A stretch of DNA of 64,000 nt from Cardinalis cardinalis (taxonomy: Eukaryota > Chordata > Aves > Passeriformes > Cardinalidae), in assembly GCA_014549065.1 (NCBI GenBank), contig JACDOX010000004.1, positions 1,553,195 to 1,617,194 on the forward strand. Reading direction: 5' to 3'. Shown here in pieces: positions 38,501 to 51,000 of the stretch. The number at the start of each line of letters is the position of its first letter. Position 1 is the stretch's first letter. The notes beneath the pieces are model-generated. The model was given only the letters and a program-made list of their open reading frames with translations. It made no database searches and was not told the DNA's origin. Position numbers and translations under genes: made by a program.

Positions 38501-41500
38501 GGTTTGTGCATCTAGCCATAAGTGAGGTTATTTGAGAACACTGTGGATGGGAGTTGAAGCATGCATGACCTAATCTAGTACTCTAATGACTCGTTTTTTC
38601 TTTCTCTACTCATTTGTGCTGAAATTATGTTTATTAAAAATGTTCATTATTGTCAAAGAACTGCTTGACACTTGGATCCAAGTGACATCTTTGTGGGGTA
38701 ACTTGAAGTTTAGCCTCCTTCCTTTATAAATTCAGAAATAAATTCATGTTGTTTANTCAACACTTTCCAAGACTGCATGAATACCAAATGTACAGACTGT
38801 GTACCTTCTTGATTGCAGTGATATTTTTAAAATTTGTATAAATAATTATGTTAATTAAGTCATTCAGTGCCAGCCTCTTATCAGAAAGCCTGAACATAAC
38901 TGAATAATTGCCTGTCAGGCATACATAAACCAGCTCAGGGTGATAAAATGATTTTGATGTATATNTGATGTCCACATATCATTTACCACCCAGTGTGGTA
39001 CGTGGTTACAGTCCCCAGTAATGCAAAGTCTACCTGTCCATGTGGATTTAGGAATTAAGAACAATGTCTCTGAAATATTTGGTACAAATAAAAACGTGTC
39101 AGTTTTGTTGCACAGTTGGACATTTATAAGACATTTACCATTTATAAGACAACAACAACAAAAATATATTAATCTGTTTATTCAATTATGCAGTACCATT
39201 CTGATAATGGGATACAGCTGACAAGAAACACAGAACACTATTTTATCCATCTATTCATCTATCAACCTTTCCTTGGCATAAAACNTGAGGAATTTTTTTC
39301 CTTATATATCGCCACAAGTACAAATATAAATCTGATTTATATTTACACTTNTCTTAAAATATGGTACTGATTTGGCTTTGGTATATGGAAACAATATTAT
39401 GCATAATACCTGTTTTTTACCNTAAGTATGCAGACAATAATTAATGTTTCTGTTACTCTTACCCTGTTCTCACCTGCTTTAGAAGTATGGGCTTTATGCT
39501 GTTTCTGTTTTTGAGTGCAGAGAGTGATAAGAAGGGAAAAACAGCAACTTTCTCTCTATGTCAGTAGGGGTTTGGCTGGTTGAGCCTGCTGTGCATTTCT
39601 GTGAAGGGTGAATAATTCTGGTTGAGAATCAGAGTTGAGGGAGTTGTTATTTTCCACTTGCTAGCCGGTGAAAAATGTAACAGATGATTGCGTCCAAGAA
39701 CATAACAAGAACTCTGGAGATAAGGGTTCAAGTCACTTACTTTCACTATCAGCTCTCCATTTGAATGTAAGAAGAAGTAACATTTTCNTTTCTCATAGAA
39801 ATATTGCCAGAGTAAATGTGGTGCTATATATAAGCCACAAAAAGGCAACNATGAGTACTGCAGTGGGGTAGGTATCAGTAAATGCAGGTGGCCTGAGAGA
39901 ATCTTAGCAAAAAATTCTTTGCTTGTCCTTCTTTTCCTTTCTTCCCAGTATTTGGAGGGATGTGAGTAAGAGGCACTGAATTATTGAAAATGTGAATCAA
40001 CTGCACCTATGACAGTAAGAGTTACTGGTGCTTAGCATTCTGAAACTGCTCTCCTACTCTATCCAACTTAATGACAATCTCAAAGGTGTAGTCAGGTGCT
40101 GTAGATGGGGAATGGAAAGGAACAATCTTGTAAGTACTTCCTAAACAGATGGACTTTTGTGGGAAATATCGCCAGGTTTTGTGATTTTGCTGTGATTTCA
40201 CAACTGAGACTAAATCCTATTCAGTTAGGACTGAACATTTTTACAAAATAAAGAGGTCAGCTTTAAAACAGATTTTTCAGCTTGTCCTGGAAAAACTTCA
40301 GTACCTTATTTTATTGTGAGAGAAGTCAGAAATAAGTAAATAGGACAATAAAAAANCCTTTTGTCACTATATCATACTGCCTTCATTTCAAAAGAGTGCA
40401 AAGAAAAGAACAAAAAAATATTTATGGTTTCTTTGTCCCTTGTTTTAGAAGAAAGTGTCTTGGACAATGGAAGAATGTATTCTGAAAGTAACCTATTTGA
40501 CAAAGATTTCTGCTCCAGACATGCAGCTGGGCATAACCTCCCAAGAAGGAATTATTTTTCTTTTTCTTTTTACTTAATGGTGTGGGGAAAGGATGAGTTA
40601 GAACAGGATTGCTATAGAAAATGTGGTAGTAATATTTTAAATTAATTTTCCCCACACAGAGCCTGAGTTGCCTCTGACAGTGAGAAATCTCCCCTTTTTA
40701 ACTCAGCCCATGAGTTTTCTATTCTCATTTGTCCCTCTGAAGAGGGGAAGTGAGTGAGCAGCTTGTGGCATTTGCCTCTTTGTGAAGCATAGCACAACAC
40801 AAGACTGTGTAAGTTTTCTTTGACCCAGCACAGGTTATCAATTCACTAAAACGATAGTACAGTGAAACAAAGTCCCTATTATGAAGGAGGTCAGACTTGA
40901 TGACAAAACAATCCCCTTGGCTTTAAGTTTTGAAACCATGAAACCTACTAAAACTTTTTGCACAGCCAGAAAGGAAGACAAAGCTTGACCTGTGACCTCA
41001 ACTGTATCAAAGTTTTATAAGATTAGAGCTGTTTATGGTTTAGTAAGAAACTAGTTTAACTTGACAATTTTGTGCAGATTCACTGAAGCAGCTACCCTTG
41101 CTGTGGGTGAAAAAGGCCAAGTGGTTTAAAGGGTCAGTCTTAATGAGGAGCTATGTATGTAGAAAACCAACTTGAAAAAGGACTTTCTGCTTTATATTTA
41201 TACACTGATTAGGAAAATGGGGATCTGACCCATGGCTCTCATTTTGACTGCTTTTGCAGTGCCAGCTACTAGTTCTGTAAGCATTGATCTGATGGAGTCT
41301 GATTTATTATGGATTTATATCTCCTGGTTAATTGTGTGCTTCAGCAGAAGCTCTGCCTGTGATCACAACACCAATAAGGTTTTTGTCACAAAACCTCTGG
41401 CATCTAATTTAAGTCTTTCTCTGTAGAAATCATTTTGTGACCACTACTGAGAGTCATAAGGTCTTTCCAACATCAGCTACTTATTTTTCACTAAGACCTT

Positions 41501-41845
41501 ATATACTTTAAATTGTCTTTATATTTCACCTGCTCTGTCATGTCTGGCTGAAATCAGACAAGGTGTTCAGAAGTTATTAGAGAAACANTTTTTCTTTCTC
41601 ATATACATTCACAGACTCAAACTGAGCTGAATAAGCTATAATTTCTTTGGAAACTAGGTTAATAAATAACAACAGTGAAAGATTGCCTCATTCAGTGTTT
41701 TTGGAGTATGTGGTGAATACAAAGTGTACTCTCAAAGTATACAAAAGGATATAAATAGAGAAACAACCTAGGCATGGTTAGCACCACATTTCACTACAGA
41801 TCCTCACAGCTCTTGAGCTGGAGCAGGAAATCTCTTAGTTTTGGG
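35541..41845. other. Unique AT-rich DNA, no gene seen
   Basis: No gene or classifiable mobile element. A self-complementary AT tract (aaaaaatttaattttttt) lies near 36335. Short repeats such as catttataagaca (twice near 39120) are the only structures noted. Open frames (for example 37927-38139 + and 40361-40645 +) are short and unrecognised. Confidence 0.5.
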
Positions 41846-41957
41846 TCAGCATAAGAGAAGGAAGCATCGAGTGTTGCTGATGGCTCGCTCCCTCTGGGTA
41901 TTGGTCAGAACAGTGCAGATGAGGTCTTGGATGTCCTTGGTACTCTTAAGAGTAAGT
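41846..41957 (-). other. Exon-like segment with acceptor and in-frame stop
   Basis: Read on the minus strand, a good polypyrimidine tract and acceptor (ttttgtccttcttgttcacag, ending at 41958) lead into one base plus 36 codons and a TGA (41848-41846). The peptide includes STKDIQDLICTVLTNTQRER, which is mixed and hydrophilic, unlike most translations here. It could be a terminal coding exon, a fragment of an old retroposed gene or chance. I do not recognise the family, and no partner exon in a matching phase was found in the window. Confidence 0.2.
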
Positions 41958-42990
41958 CTGTGAACAAGAAGGACAAAATGCACGTGTGGAAGGAAGGAGA
42001 AGTGGAAATCTCAGTACACAGAAGAGGAGAGAAAGTCTGCAAGAAAAACCTGACCGTTAACTATGCTGGGTGTCTATACATATGAAAATATCCTGACATT
42101 TCTAGACCATGAGGCAGTTGCAGACCTTAGAATATATATTACAAAATTAGANTGTGACATCTGATTTCTGTTATAGGAGGAAGTAAGGGCTTTGAATGGC
42201 ACAGTGATGTTTTCGAAGGGAGATTTTGCTTTTTCTTTCCAAAAACCCCATTACTCTCTGTCCATAGTATCTAAACCTGAGGCTTCTAAAGGAAATATGA
42301 AGGAGACTAGGTACACTTGTAAATAGAATAAACCATTGGGATTTGAGAAAGGAAATATGAGACATGTCCTATTGGAAGAAATTTCCTAATAAGTAGTGCT
42401 GACATTATTTTTGCCACTTCGTTACAGAATTTTAAGCTAGTCTTGATCAAAATGTCCTCATTGAAATCTTCATATCACTTGAAAATCTGAAGCCACATCC
42501 TCACAAACTACTGGACCATAGCTGAGATTCTGATGGGTTCTGATGGCTGAGGTATAAAGATATTGGAACAGCTGATGACATNATATTATTTTCAGCTGTT
42601 TCTATAACTGCAAATTTAATTTAAAAAATGAAAATCTTAATCAAAAATTAAATTTTAAAACTTAGAAAAATTTAAAACTTTAAATTAATTTAAAACAATT
42701 AAGGGTGAATTTAAAAATGTAGATAAAACTGTGGCACAATTTGAGGCTCTTCATTGAAGATATTTGGTTATGTATATTTAAGAATTTGAGAATTGACCTG
42801 TTTATACAATGCAAAAACAAAAGACAGGATCAGTAGTAAGAAAAATTGTTATTATCTGTAACTTATGATCTAAGTTGGCCAGACACAGAACGGTGGGAAG
42901 CTCACACTGCTGTAGTTAACTTGAAACTTCAATGGGGAGAAAGCAGACTGACTCTGATATAGTGGAATAACCATGTGCTTAATCTGGTTT

Positions 42991-43155
42991 CCCAGGAAAG
43001 AAAAAGCAAAAAGAAAAAAGGAAAAAGGAAAAATACCAGAAAACAAATAGCAACAAAAAAAGGAAAAAAAAACCCCAAAACCAAACAACTAAAAAACTCC
43101 AAAAAGCCTCCAACACAATCCAACCCAACCCCAAAACAATAAAGGGGAAAAAAGA
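42991..43155. repeat. A-rich, T-depleted tract
   Basis: Only 7 of 165 bases are T on the + strand. The left part is A/G (aaaaagcaaaaagaaaaaag) and the right part A/C (ccccaaaaccaaacaact). It is low complexity, with no terminal repeats or target duplication seen. Confidence 0.8.
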
Positions 43156-45032
43156 ATCGTATTTACCATGAAGCTGACATGGATTATCTAGTAACCATAT
43201 ACCATAATGATGTAGATTTGACTCTTATTTTTTGTTCTATTATACAGCACATTATGTTAAAGGATGATCATTTTAAGAAGAGAGATTTTTCTACCATTAT
43301 TTTGATTGTTTCAGAACCACAGACACAAGCAAGTCAGTGCTGCAAGTTAACCAGACGTCACTAGAAAAGTCAGTGAAAAGCATTTCAAATTAGACTGACA
43401 AACATGGATAAAGCATCATAAATCATTCACACTTAAAAAAGGGAAGAAACTAATACAGGAGTTCTACCCATATGTTTTCCAACTTTGCTTCAAGATTTAA
43501 ATGCTCTAAAGGAACAGTTTGTAATGTAATTTTTTTTCTGGCTCAAACAGAGTTTTTCTCTTCAGATTCTTGACCCAGGCAGAGTTCTATGTTCTACATC
43601 AAACTAAATGTAACACGCTTCCAAACACGTTAAAGGCAGCAGGTGGAAGCTAAAGGAAAATCTTGTACAGAACAGATACTTGTTGAACATCTGCTATTCA
43701 GGATCTGAGATGAAATAACCTTCCAATAAAGGAAATTGAATCCATTTAACTTTTAGAGCAAGTGCTATGAGGGTCCTGTTTCCACGTGTCAATGACTTCA
43801 TGCTTGTGATCCCCAAGAAAATATTCGGAGAGATTGCAGCCTCTAGGAAGAAACAAAGATTTTTTTTTAACCTCAATTATAGAGGATAAAATAAAAACTT
43901 GTTTTACCAGATTTTATATAANCCTGTCTTGAAAAGTCAACGTCAAAGTCTTGAAAATCTCTAAAATGTCATTTATTTCTAACATGAACATATGAACACA
44001 AGCTTGATTGTAGTGACTTTCCAGGCTTCCTATCTATGATGGAGATCTTCTGGAATCAACAANTGTCTTCATTGCTGAGGTTTAAGGTCACAAATACCAG
44101 TACTCTATAAAAATGCCTTTTAGTATATCACAACAGTGATTCTACAGCAGCAAAATCACATACATGTATTGAATAAAATCNTCACAGTTGAATTTGTTCT
44201 TTTTGATTTAACAATAGGAAAGACCTGACACTTAAAAAACTCTTTAATTAATACATTGTAAAATATACAGTGTTGCTAGATATAATACTGCTGAAAATTT
44301 ACAATACCNCAGTAAGTGAATAGCCCATTGCATAGATTTTTAAACCCTAAATATAGATAGCTATAATAGTAGAAAAAAGTTTGATAGCATGGTACTGAAA
44401 AGCTGTGGTCTAGGACCTATCTATATTCTACCTATACATTCCTCTTACAGNTGGAAATGAAGTGACACTTTCTGTCCTTTTTCATGAATAGTCTTCTTTC
44501 TCTACTTTGCAGTTCGGAAGCTAAAATAGCAGATGGTCTTGCATTTCTTTCCCTGANTAAACTTAGGACTCTGGTTCTGAGGAAAATTTACATCTTTTCT
44601 GGATCGTCCAAAGTAANAGTTACTTTCAAAAAAATTCAATGTTCCTAAAGTGTGGAAAGGTTACTCTAGACCCTGACTGACAGATTGGGGTAGGAAAGTA
44701 ATTTACTATTAGTGCCAAATGATTTTTATATGATTTTTTGTGGGAAAAAACAAATTAAAAAAAATTCTTGTTTTGTTTTTTTTTTNCTAGAAAGAACCTT
44801 GCAGTTCAACAAGTCAAGTTCTCGCTATAACAGACTTATGCCATAGGGAAAAAATGCTCACTTCACATAGTTTAAACCAAATTNTGATTGAAGTGGTTTA
44901 TGGATTTATCAATGACACATAATTAAGTGGCAATCAGTGACCTGTGCATTCAGGATTAATATCAGCCATGCACCAGATTTAACGCAGCAGTAGAAACCTA
45001 CAGAATGCTAATTTATAACTACAAGTTTCTGA

Positions 45033-45072
45033 ACTCCCCCCTCTATATATATACCAAAAAAAAAGGGGGAGT
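45033..45072. promoter_or_regulatory. Inverted repeat enclosing a TATA-like run
   Basis: Perfect 8-bp arms, actccccc (45033-45040) and gggggagt (45065-45072), flank a 24-base loop with tatatatata followed by a run of nine A bases. A C-rich block follows. The arrangement could form a hairpin or act as a TATA-type promoter, but nothing shows transcription. Confidence 0.25.
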
Positions 45073-47696
45073 GCTATTTCAAATCCACTAACCCCTCTAC
45101 AGGCCATGTGGCATACACAGGTGCACATGGATACACAAACCCCCACTCTCCCCCTGGAAACCAGCATGCATGTTCCCTGCTCNCTTCTCTATGCAGAGGG
45201 ATGATGTGGATACTCCAGCCCTACACTCCTCCATGCAAACCCCACAGCTGATTAATAAGCCCTCAGGGCACTCCCCCATGCCATTCCTGAAAGTAATCCA
45301 CAAGCTCTTCCATGGTGGGGGACTCCTCTCCAGCCTTCTCCTAGCAGCACTGTGCATGCTGCTCTGCTGTCTGCTCTGTCTTTCTTCTACTAAGAATATT
45401 CTAGGCCTTTTTCCAAGGTTACACACATCTATANACATCACCTAATCAAAGTCTGTTTTTATAAACAGGGAAGAAACTTCTACAATAAATTCTCTTGAAA
45501 TTAGCTGAATTTCATCTTATTATATAGAACTTCCTCTNCCTTAATTTCCATCTTCAATGCATTCATTGACCATTTATGATATGTTGTTCTTATATCAGTA
45601 TTTTTTCTACTTCCATTTAAAAATGATTTTTTGGCAGAAATTCTATCTATCCACCCAAGGATAGAGTAGAAAGAATTAAAAATGTTTATATATTTAACAA
45701 GAATAATTTTATTTGAATAAGGTGTTTTAACTGACTCCCAAACTCAGGTTGAAAATACTGTTTTTTTGCGTAAAAATCAAACAAATATTTCATAGTTTAT
45801 TTTATAACGAAAAATGTAAAATTTCAGAATTTTCAGCTAAATCANTGGTTGCTGTTTTCTTTTCTTGGACTGCAGTTTCAAACAGGCAGTAAAAGTGGGC
45901 TTCATCTCCAGACAGGCACCNACATTTATGTGTCTAAGTGTAGGTGTACACGTGTGCTAGTTTTCAAGGCTCCTGATACTATCAGTGGAGACCTCAGTAA
46001 ATCAGTCAGTGGAGTCATGTAGAACACTACTCACTGTGAAGACATTTAAAGGTTAATTCAAGTGCTCCACAGAGTTATCTAGCGCTCTTTCAAATGTCTT
46101 ATGGTATCTAAGAAATTCACAAGAATTTCTGGAAGATACTTTTGGATAATTTGTTCTTATTCATGCTGTAGATGGGCACCTGGTGGAGTACAGTAAATGA
46201 GTTTCTCCTTCAATGAACTGAAAAAATAACTAGGTTAGACCTTCTTAAATGTAGGCACATACACCTGGGTGTCTCAGTCAGCAGCTGATGCCCACTTGTA
46301 ATTACAGTTTTTGTGGAGATACNTGATTGTAGCAACTTGTAGACGTAGTCTCACTAGATAGAAATNTATGAAGTAATGAAATAGGAAAGATGCATAGTTT
46401 CTGAAAGAGAAGTGAGATGAAAAAGTATTTCCACTTAGAAGNTTAAATTAATAGAAAACCAAAACATGTAAAAATTACTTATTTGGTTTATTTCACTCTG
46501 AAATACATTTTTCATTTTATCAAAGTTCAATGGAAATTGAAAGCATTTAATTTTCAAAGAAATGTTTTGGGTAGATCCAGGACAAATTTCTTNTGGTGTT
46601 GTTTTCTTTAGTCTTTCCACTGCAACAGATGCTTCATTGCTTTTACAGTTCACTGGCTCAGCAATGTATTCATTGATTTCTGTGGGCACAAACTCAGATT
46701 TGTTAATGATAATGAGGGTCTTGCTGTTCAGTCATTCCCAAAGATAGAGCCATGAGTTTGTTCCTAGTGTCACCCTGTTCTCTGTGGTATGTTTACAATT
46801 TTGTGAAATTCTAGAAAGTTCTAAATCTGCTCACTCACTAGTTCTCAGAAGAAAGTCAAAAGANAAAACTTTTGAAATTTTGAGAAAGCCTTAAAGCTGG
46901 ATCTAACATCTATGTTAATAATACCGTAGAATGTATACCAGGATACCACTTTCTTTAGTTTCTTGTGCAGCTTTGCCAATAAAAATATATTTCTTTTGAA
47001 TGTTNTTGTTCTAGGTGGGTATAGAAAATGAGGAAAAATAATCCTTTAAAATAAACGTGCTTTTAAGAGATCCTGGATATATTACTTATTCTTAGGACTT
47101 TCTTGTATATAGGAGAGATACCCCAGTGTTTTTTNTCTCTCCTATTCAACTGACAGAGTTGCTTGTGCAGAAAATTCTCAGTCCTAAGTTGGAGACTGGT
47201 TTGGAAAGATAGAGAAAAGTACAGCTTTTGTTTTTGGGATTCAGTGTTCAGAAGGAAATTCTATCAGCATTTGGCCACAATTAATTCAGAGAAGAGCAGA
47301 GAAGGATTACCAACAGGGAGGTTTTATCATACCAGTTTTTCATGACACTCATAAAAACAAAGGTGTCTAGGCACATTTCCTCATTGTATATTAGATTTTG
47401 GAGGGGATCAGAAAACCCANTTCAGCTCTGTTATTCTGCATTCTGGGTATTACAAGGCACTGAGTTTTAGGGACAATTCTTTCTTGTAGTCTGCCTATAA
47501 GACAAGACTTTGATAAAACCAGNAATTTTTATTCCTGTCAGGAGTTTGAAGCAGTTTATGCTCTTATAACACAATTTGGTGCCNTAATGAAAGACAACAA
47601 TTCTCAGAAAGTCCTTCCTTCCCACAGTTCACTGTGGTTTAGGAAAATATCTCNGTAAAATTTCTCAGATCTAATGCATCCCCTGCTTTGTTCTCC

Positions 47697-48015
47697 ACAG
47701 AATAACAGAATGGATGAGGTTGTAATGGAACACAGTGGGTCATCTGGTCTAACCTCCTGGCTCAGGTGGGGTCATCCTGGTGCACACAGGACCAGGTTGT
47801 GTCCAGACACTTCTTTATACCTCCAGTGAAGGACANTCCACAACTTCTTTGGGCAATCTATTCCAGTGCTCTGTCACTGATACAGTAAAAATGTTCTTCC
47901 TCACATTCAGGCGGAAATTCCTGTGCATCATTTTCTGCCTGTTGCCTCTTATTGCTTGGCACCACCAAGAAAAGCCTGGCTCCATCCTTTTGACATCCTC
48001 CCTTCAGATATTGGT
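47697..48015 (-). mobile_element. CR1 LINE, 3' end fragment
   Basis: Minus-strand CR1 starting at its 3' terminus (cacagaataacagaatgg), then gggtcatctggtctaacctc, gaccaggttgtgtccagaca, ccacaacttctttgggcaat, ctattccagtgctctgtcac and the antisense of the ORF2 tail (gttgcctcttattgcttggc, cctggctccatccttttgac). Recognisable similarity stops near 48012 (cttcagatatt). The order matches the copy at 14001-14423. Plus-strand open frames over it are shadows. Confidence 0.88.
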
Positions 48016-51000
48016 GCTCCACTACGGCTTGTGGTCATTGGCCGACTCTTGAATAATATGGAACAGAACATAGCCCTCTTAAAGAGAATATACATAGTTA
48101 GATACACAGATTACAGGTAAATGATAAAGGAAGGATAAAGTACTCCTTGCTGAGGAAATTTAGGTCCAGCATTTAAAGTCTTCCTTTTAAAATTTTTGTT
48201 TTACCATTATGAGCATTCTCTGATACGTGTTCTGTATGTATGGGGACTATACAGGCAGCCCTTGTCCTCTACAGGGGGAGACTTTCTACCACAACTCTTT
48301 TACTTTCTTCCCTGACTTCTAAACATGATACAGTCAGTAAAATATTCAGAAAAAACTCTGTTGAAAAGAAAAGGAATTTCACATTGCAGTCTATTTATAT
48401 TAGTGGTTTTTCACATGAGGAAATTACTGCTGAATTTGAATAATTACGGGCAAACACATTGCGTTGACAGAGAGGTAGACATTTTAAAGCTTCAGCACTA
48501 ATTGCCTGTTTTGTTTTGTTCTNAGTGGGTTTCTTTTAATTTTGCCCTTGAACACATTTATGCTTACAGAGAGATTTCTCAGATGTGTAAAATAAGAAAG
48601 AATAAATTAATTTGAGGAAGAAGAAAAGGCCAAAAATGTAAAGAAGATATGACTTTTTGTTTCACATCACAGTAGTTTCTTTTTTGAGCTCCACTAATTT
48701 TCTGCTGTTTTTTTGTTAAGGCATGCTTATCTTAAGGACATTTCACGAGATGCAATGATGATCTGAGCGAGGGTTTATGCAGCTGTGTGTCCGCATCCGA
48801 CATGTGCTACATAAACAAATACTTTTCTAGATGGTATNATTATTATTGTAAAACTTTTTCTTAAGCCCCTTGGAAGTCCTTACCTGTGCTGATGAATTAA
48901 ACCAATTTAGGAGTAAATTTCTACACTTCCCTATTCTATGTGACTTCCTTTGAGTAAGAAGAGTGATGTTCCTTTCTAATGATCAGTAAAAATTCCAATT
49001 TACCCAACAAATTTCCATTTCTCTTTGATGGTGGGTGTAAAATAACCTTTTCTTTAGCTATTGCATTTAATAATTTCCAGATCTGTAATAATGACATGAA
49101 GTTTCTGTATCCCATTACCAGTGCAGTCTCATCTGCTTACCCTATCAGTTTTGCCCTTTGGATCCTCCAAACTCTTTAGCATACGCAACTGCATGTGACA
49201 CTTCCAGGAACTGACNAAAACTATATACATATTACTCTTTCCAGAAGCATAATAATTTCTATACTACTTTTAAAAGACTCTTCTCAATTTGTTTTTAACN
49301 GTGAAAAAATATTAGTTGATTCCTTAACTTGATTTATCACAACTTTCAAAAAATATTACATTAACAGAAAATATTAAGCACACAGCTGACTTCATTGGAG
49401 AGCAGTATATGTCAGAAGTGATAATGATGCAATAGCAGCTGAATTGGGGTGCATGTGGATTTCCAGAACAGAACTTTAGAAAAGAAATCAATAAAAGAAG
49501 AGACACATTACACATAAGTAAGAAAATGCAAATTCTAATAAGTAAAATATGTGAAAGTTTCAAATGAACTTTGTTCACCTCAGAACAGCAACTCACCAGC
49601 AAATACTTACCACTTCCAATATTCTGATGTACCCAAGCCATTAAACTGCCAAAAGATCCTCTCTTGGTCTGTCCTTCACATTCTGAACCAACATCTAAAC
49701 TAGCCATTGCTTACTTTCAGCATTAAAGTCTAAATTTTTTATCCTCCTTGCCTTATTACTTTGGAAAATAACTATATTACTATCATAGTTTTTGTTACAC
49801 AAAATTTCCCAGCAGGTCTTTTTTTGCCAAAATGTATAGACTACTTTAAACTTGAATATTATCAAAGTTTATCTTTGCACCTTAAAAACATTCCTTTCTG
49901 TAGCTGTAATCCATGTTTTGAATGAAAATGTGAAGCAGAACAAACTTTTTAAAGATTGTGTTACTTATGAGTATTAATACTTTGTTNGTTGAATATCAGC
50001 AGAATAAAAAGTGATGCTTCTTTTTTGACCTCTGTCATCAATTCAGAAAACTATTTTTCTTTGAACTCCAAGCAATGTTCTATCTATATTTTCTTATGTG
50101 AAGTATTTAGAGTTTAAGATTTCCCTGCTACCCTCCCCTCCCATTTCTTTCATATAACCTGGATTTTCTCTGTCTAGATCCTAAGCTGGTTCAGCTGCCT
50201 TAATAATTGTGTCAGACTAGACTTTAATTACACTTTATCAACTAAGAACCATTGTTTGTGAACAAGCTAATAGATTTTGCAGTGATGATGAAGATCTTCA
50301 TGCTGTACAAGGAGAACATATATGGCAACATCAAACAATGGAAATCAAAGGCAATAACAAGAACGGAGTAACTGAAGTAACAGCCTTCAAAATTATACTA
50401 ATTTTCTCNCTGTGTCATTATCCTGGACTACTCTGACCAATTAGTGAATCNGATTCCATGGATTCAGTGAAAATGATTAGTGGAAAATATTGTGGCCTTA
50501 ATTTTGGAGGAGTTATTCTACAGAGGAGAAAGAAAGAAGCAGAAAGAATTTTTATACTGGAAAATACAAAGTGAGTATCAATAAAATTTCCAAAGATTTT
50601 GGTTCACTATGGTGTGGTTTTTGGNTTTTTTTTGTTTGTTTGTCTGGTTGTTTTTTTGGTGACAGCAGTCCACTAATCTGTTTAGACTTTTCTATATTTA
50701 TTTTTGATCACACAATCCATATAATTCTTGAATTAATTTCCAGTTTCAAAAGTCCACATATCATTATATATTCTGCTTGTCCTGTGAGCAGATGATTTCT
50801 ACTCTTAGCAACAGCTTTGCAAATAGGCGATATGCAGGATACTCTAGCTACTTTTAGCTAATCATGNTGTATGTATGAGCTGAAAATCAGAGAAAAAGTC
50901 ACCTGAACTATTGCTCTTAGCTATTTCACGTAGATNTTTGAAAATANGTACATAAATTCAGTCATCTTTCCNAATGTTTATTACATCACTCATCTTGGAC

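Larger units (their letters stand above)
41958..47696. other. Unique DNA with low-complexity and C-rich blocks
   Basis: No confirmed gene. AT-only low complexity lies at 42608-42722, and an A/C-rich, T-depleted tract at 42991-43155. An inverted repeat enclosing a TATA-like run (45033-45072) precedes a C-rich block up to 45445 with open frames on both strands. Possible relics of an old palindromic repeat occur near 45911-45960 and 46249-46295. Confidence 0.45.

Noticed and set aside
48884..49707. Joining the minus-strand candidate exon 49611-49707 to the exon-like segment 48884-48947.
   Set aside because: The first leaves one base of a codon. Continuing in that phase into the second meets a stop after five codons.
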